Shown piece by piece: positions 46,419 to 47,809 of a stretch of 47,809 bases of DNA; position 1 is the first letter of the stretch, and each line of letters opens with the position of its first letter. Both the position numbers and the translations under genes were made by a program. The notes beneath the pieces were generated by a model. The model made no database searches and was not told where the DNA came from. It saw nothing but the letters and a program-made list of their open reading frames with translations. Source of the DNA: Candidatus Parabeggiatoa sp. nov. 2 (GTDB lineage: Bacteria; Pseudomonadota; Gammaproteobacteria; Beggiatoales; Beggiatoaceae); assembly GCA_002085445.1 (NCBI GenBank), contig NBMI01000082.1, positions 1-47,809 on the forward strand, given 5' to 3'.

Positions 46419-47021
46419 ATGTCATACAGTGATTTCGATTTAAAAAAAGTTAAGTCTGAATTTAAGTTAGAGATAGTCGAAAATAAAGACTTGTTTTCCA
46501 ATATTGAAGAAGTGGAAATCAGCGACTTTTTATCGGCTATTTTAAAACAAAATATTCCCATCGCATTGGCAATTAGTACCGAAAAAGCCTGTTCTGAATT
46601 AATTATAGTCAATCTATTTTTAGAACTTAAAAAGCAATTACAGATTAGCTTTTTTTCAGGTATAGATTTTACGGTAGATAAAGAAAAAGGCTTAAATGGA
46701 TTTTGTGACTTTATCATTAGTCAATCTTCTGAACAATTCTTTTTAGAGGCACCGGTTATTACAGTAGTAGAAGCTAAAAATGAAAAAATTGTTAAGGGGT
46801 TGGGGCAATGTATTGCAGAAATGATAGCCGCCTCGATTTATAATGAACGAGAAAATAAAGCCATTTCATGTATCTATGGTGCGGTTACGACTGGACATGC
46901 TTGGAAATTTCTAAAATTAGAGGCGAATACCGCTTATATTGATATTGAAGATTATTATATTAAAAATCCGAAGAATATTGTTGGAATATTAACTTATATG
47001 GTCAAACAATCAACTAAGTAG
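46419..47021 (+). CDS. PD-(D/E)XK-like nuclease-fold protein, paralogue 2
   Basis: 200 residues from ATG 46419, which aligns with the start of paralogue 1 (both MSYSxF). The frame is open back to 46206 only because of repeats. The core GLNGFCDFIISQSSEQFFLEAPVITVVEAKNEKIVKGLGQCIAEMIAA keeps the D (CDF) and ExK (EAK) of a restriction-endonuclease-like site, then YGAVTTGHAWKFLKLE. Roughly half of the residues match paralogue 1. Unlike that one, the putative catalytic set is complete. Role unknown. No obvious Shine-Dalgarno. Confidence 0.72.
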   Translation: MSYSDFDLKKVKSEFKLEIVENKDLFSNIEEVEISDFLSAILKQNIPIALAISTEKACSELIIVNLFLELKKQLQISFFSGIDFTVDKEKGLNGFCDFIISQSSEQFFLEAPVITVVEAKNEKIVKGLGQCIAEMIAASIYNERENKAISCIYGAVTTGHAWKFLKLEANTAYIDIEDYYIKNPKNIVGILTYMVKQSTK

Positions 47022-47290
47022 GGTGGGCTAACTCTTTGCACACCAGAATGTTTTGGGAAACAAATAAATTGTTAGCCCGAACTGTGTGAATAGCTTTAGT
47101 GGAACCTGTGGGTTTTGGTAAAAGTGCCAACCCCGAAGGTGTGAATAGCCACAGGTGAAACCTGTGGGTTTTGGTAAAAGTGCCAATCCGAAGGGGTTGA
47201 ATATGAATAGCTTTAGTGGAAGCGGTGGAAAGGAAAGCTTGCCAAAGCCGATAGTTCAGTTCCAAGTCTTTTATTTTAAGAGAATTGAAA
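47022..47290. repeat. AACCCCGAAGGGGTTG repeats
   Basis: Two direct units of CACAGGTGAAACCTGTGGGTTTTGGTAAAAGTGCCAA-type sequence at about 47101-47205 with CCGAAGG(GGTTG)AAT(A)TGAATAGC. No gene. Confidence 0.75.
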
Positions 47291-47611
47291 ATGAAAATGT
47301 GGACGTTGTTAGCCCAAGTGTTAAGCTTGGCGTTTGTTGGCACCGTTAAGAACGGAAAAGTTATTCCGTCTGATGTAGAATCTAAAGAAAATACTAAGAA
47401 AAAGCAACGGCGGATACGGTGTCCTCTTTGCGGCTGGCAGCCAGACGGCAAACCGTACTGGGGATGTGAGAAGTGTTTTGCCGCCTTTGATACTTTTAAG
47501 ACTCATGCCCATTGTCCGAACCAGAAATGTGGCAACTCTTGGAGCTATACGCAATGTATCGCCTGTCATAGGCAATCACCGCATGAGGAATGGTATGAAA
47601 ATGAGGAATAA
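47291..47611 (+). CDS. Zinc-ribbon membrane-anchored protein of unknown function
   Basis: 106 residues from ATG 47291 (or 108 from 47285). A hydrophobic N-terminus (MWTLLAQVLSLAFVGTV) may be a signal or anchor. Two Cys pairs, RCPLCGWQP...WGCEKC, and a second set, HCPNQKCGN...QCIACH, form one or two zinc ribbons. The end SPHEEWYENEE matches an uncharacterised family with RCPxCGWxP...CxxCHRxSPHExWY. I recall no defined role. It stands alone between repeats. Confidence 0.65.
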   Translation: MKMWTLLAQVLSLAFVGTVKNGKVIPSDVESKENTKKKQRRIRCPLCGWQPDGKPYWGCEKCFAAFDTFKTHAHCPNQKCGNSWSYTQCIACHRQSPHEEWYENEE

Positions 47612-47809
47612 CTTTACCGTTCGTTTGTAGTAGGCGATTTATCGCCTCACGCGCAGTGCAGGAAAGCATAAATTCCCGTACCACCCATAAATCCTATTTT
47701 TGCAAAAACACGGTTTTAGAAATCCTATTTTTCAAAAAAAATCGGATTTCTTGGGCAAATAAAGTGCAACCCCGTAGGGGTTGAATATGAATAGCCCCAG
47801 GTGAAACCT
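47612..47809. repeat. Right edge: mixed repeats
   Basis: TTTGTAGTAGGCGATTTATCGCC at about 47625-47647. AATCCTATTTTTGCAAAAA and AATCCTATTTTTCAAAAAAAATCGGATTTC hairpins at about 47690-47752. An AACCCCGTAGGGGTTGAATATGAATAGCC unit that continues past the window end. Confidence 0.7.

Overview
The window looks like chromosome of a large sulfur-oxidising gammaproteobacterium of the Beggiatoa/Thioploca/Thiomargarita type (Thiotrichales). Four things suggest this: the conserved order TPR lipoprotein-lolB-ispE-tRNA-Gln-prs-rplY-pth, a phoH with a bcp remnant beside it, very dense interspersed palindromic and tandem repeats, and TAACTGA heptamers in front of rplY of the kind reported for marine Beggiatoaceae. 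The genus is an inference, since no 16S rRNA is present.

Layout. 0.2-3.9 kb: repeats, then a hybrid sensor histidine kinase (-). 4.8-5.6 kb: a TPR protein. 6-10.5 kb: a 1502-residue membrane protein of unknown role (-). 11-12.4 kb: a broken IscB (OMEGA) nuclease gene with a probable omega-RNA upstream. 13-15.2 kb: a coiled-coil KfrA-like protein (+) and a predicted aminopeptidase lipoprotein (-). 15.7-20.4 kb: guaA and guaB (-), separated by repeats and by a two-gene cassette split by a 131-bp MITE. 20.6-22.3 kb: a damaged phoH and a bcp fragment. 23.4-25.8 kb: TPR lipoprotein plus lolB. 25.9-40.7 kb: an accessory island lying between lolB and ispE, which are neighbours in many gammaproteobacteria. 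40.7-44.5 kb: ispE, tRNA-Gln, prs, rplY and pth. 44.8-47.6 kb: a lipoprotein, a PD-(D/E)XK-like protein and a zinc-ribbon protein.

The island holds, in order, a DUF11 surface-protein scrap, a UPF0175/PIN toxin-antitoxin pair, a transposase scrap, a frameshifted amidoligase with a small partner, a vWA + PP2C + protein kinase triad of the TerY-P type, a broken AAA ATPase + DUF4276 pair, and a PD-(D/E)XK-like protein with a paralogue at 46.4 kb.

The most interesting element is the kinase at 34.3-36.6 kb. Its C-terminal DUF1566 (C-type-lectin-like) domain ends in a short, strongly GC-rich tract. There, nearly all codons end in C and alternate with fixed codons, as in the variable region of a diversity-generating retroelement (DGR). 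No reverse transcriptase or template repeat is visible here, so any DGR would act in trans. Read together, the triad looks like a phosphorylation relay whose ligand-binding end is hypermutated. Two of its three genes are, however, broken in this sequence.

The second theme is repeat invasion of genes. Palindromic repeats sit in frame inside guaA and the 1502-residue membrane protein, form the C-terminus of the histidine kinase, and disrupt iscB, the nucleotidyltransferase cassette and DUF4276. Several core genes (guaA, phoH) also lack about 30 codons of conserved sequence. Real decay and assembly artefact cannot be told apart from the sequence alone.
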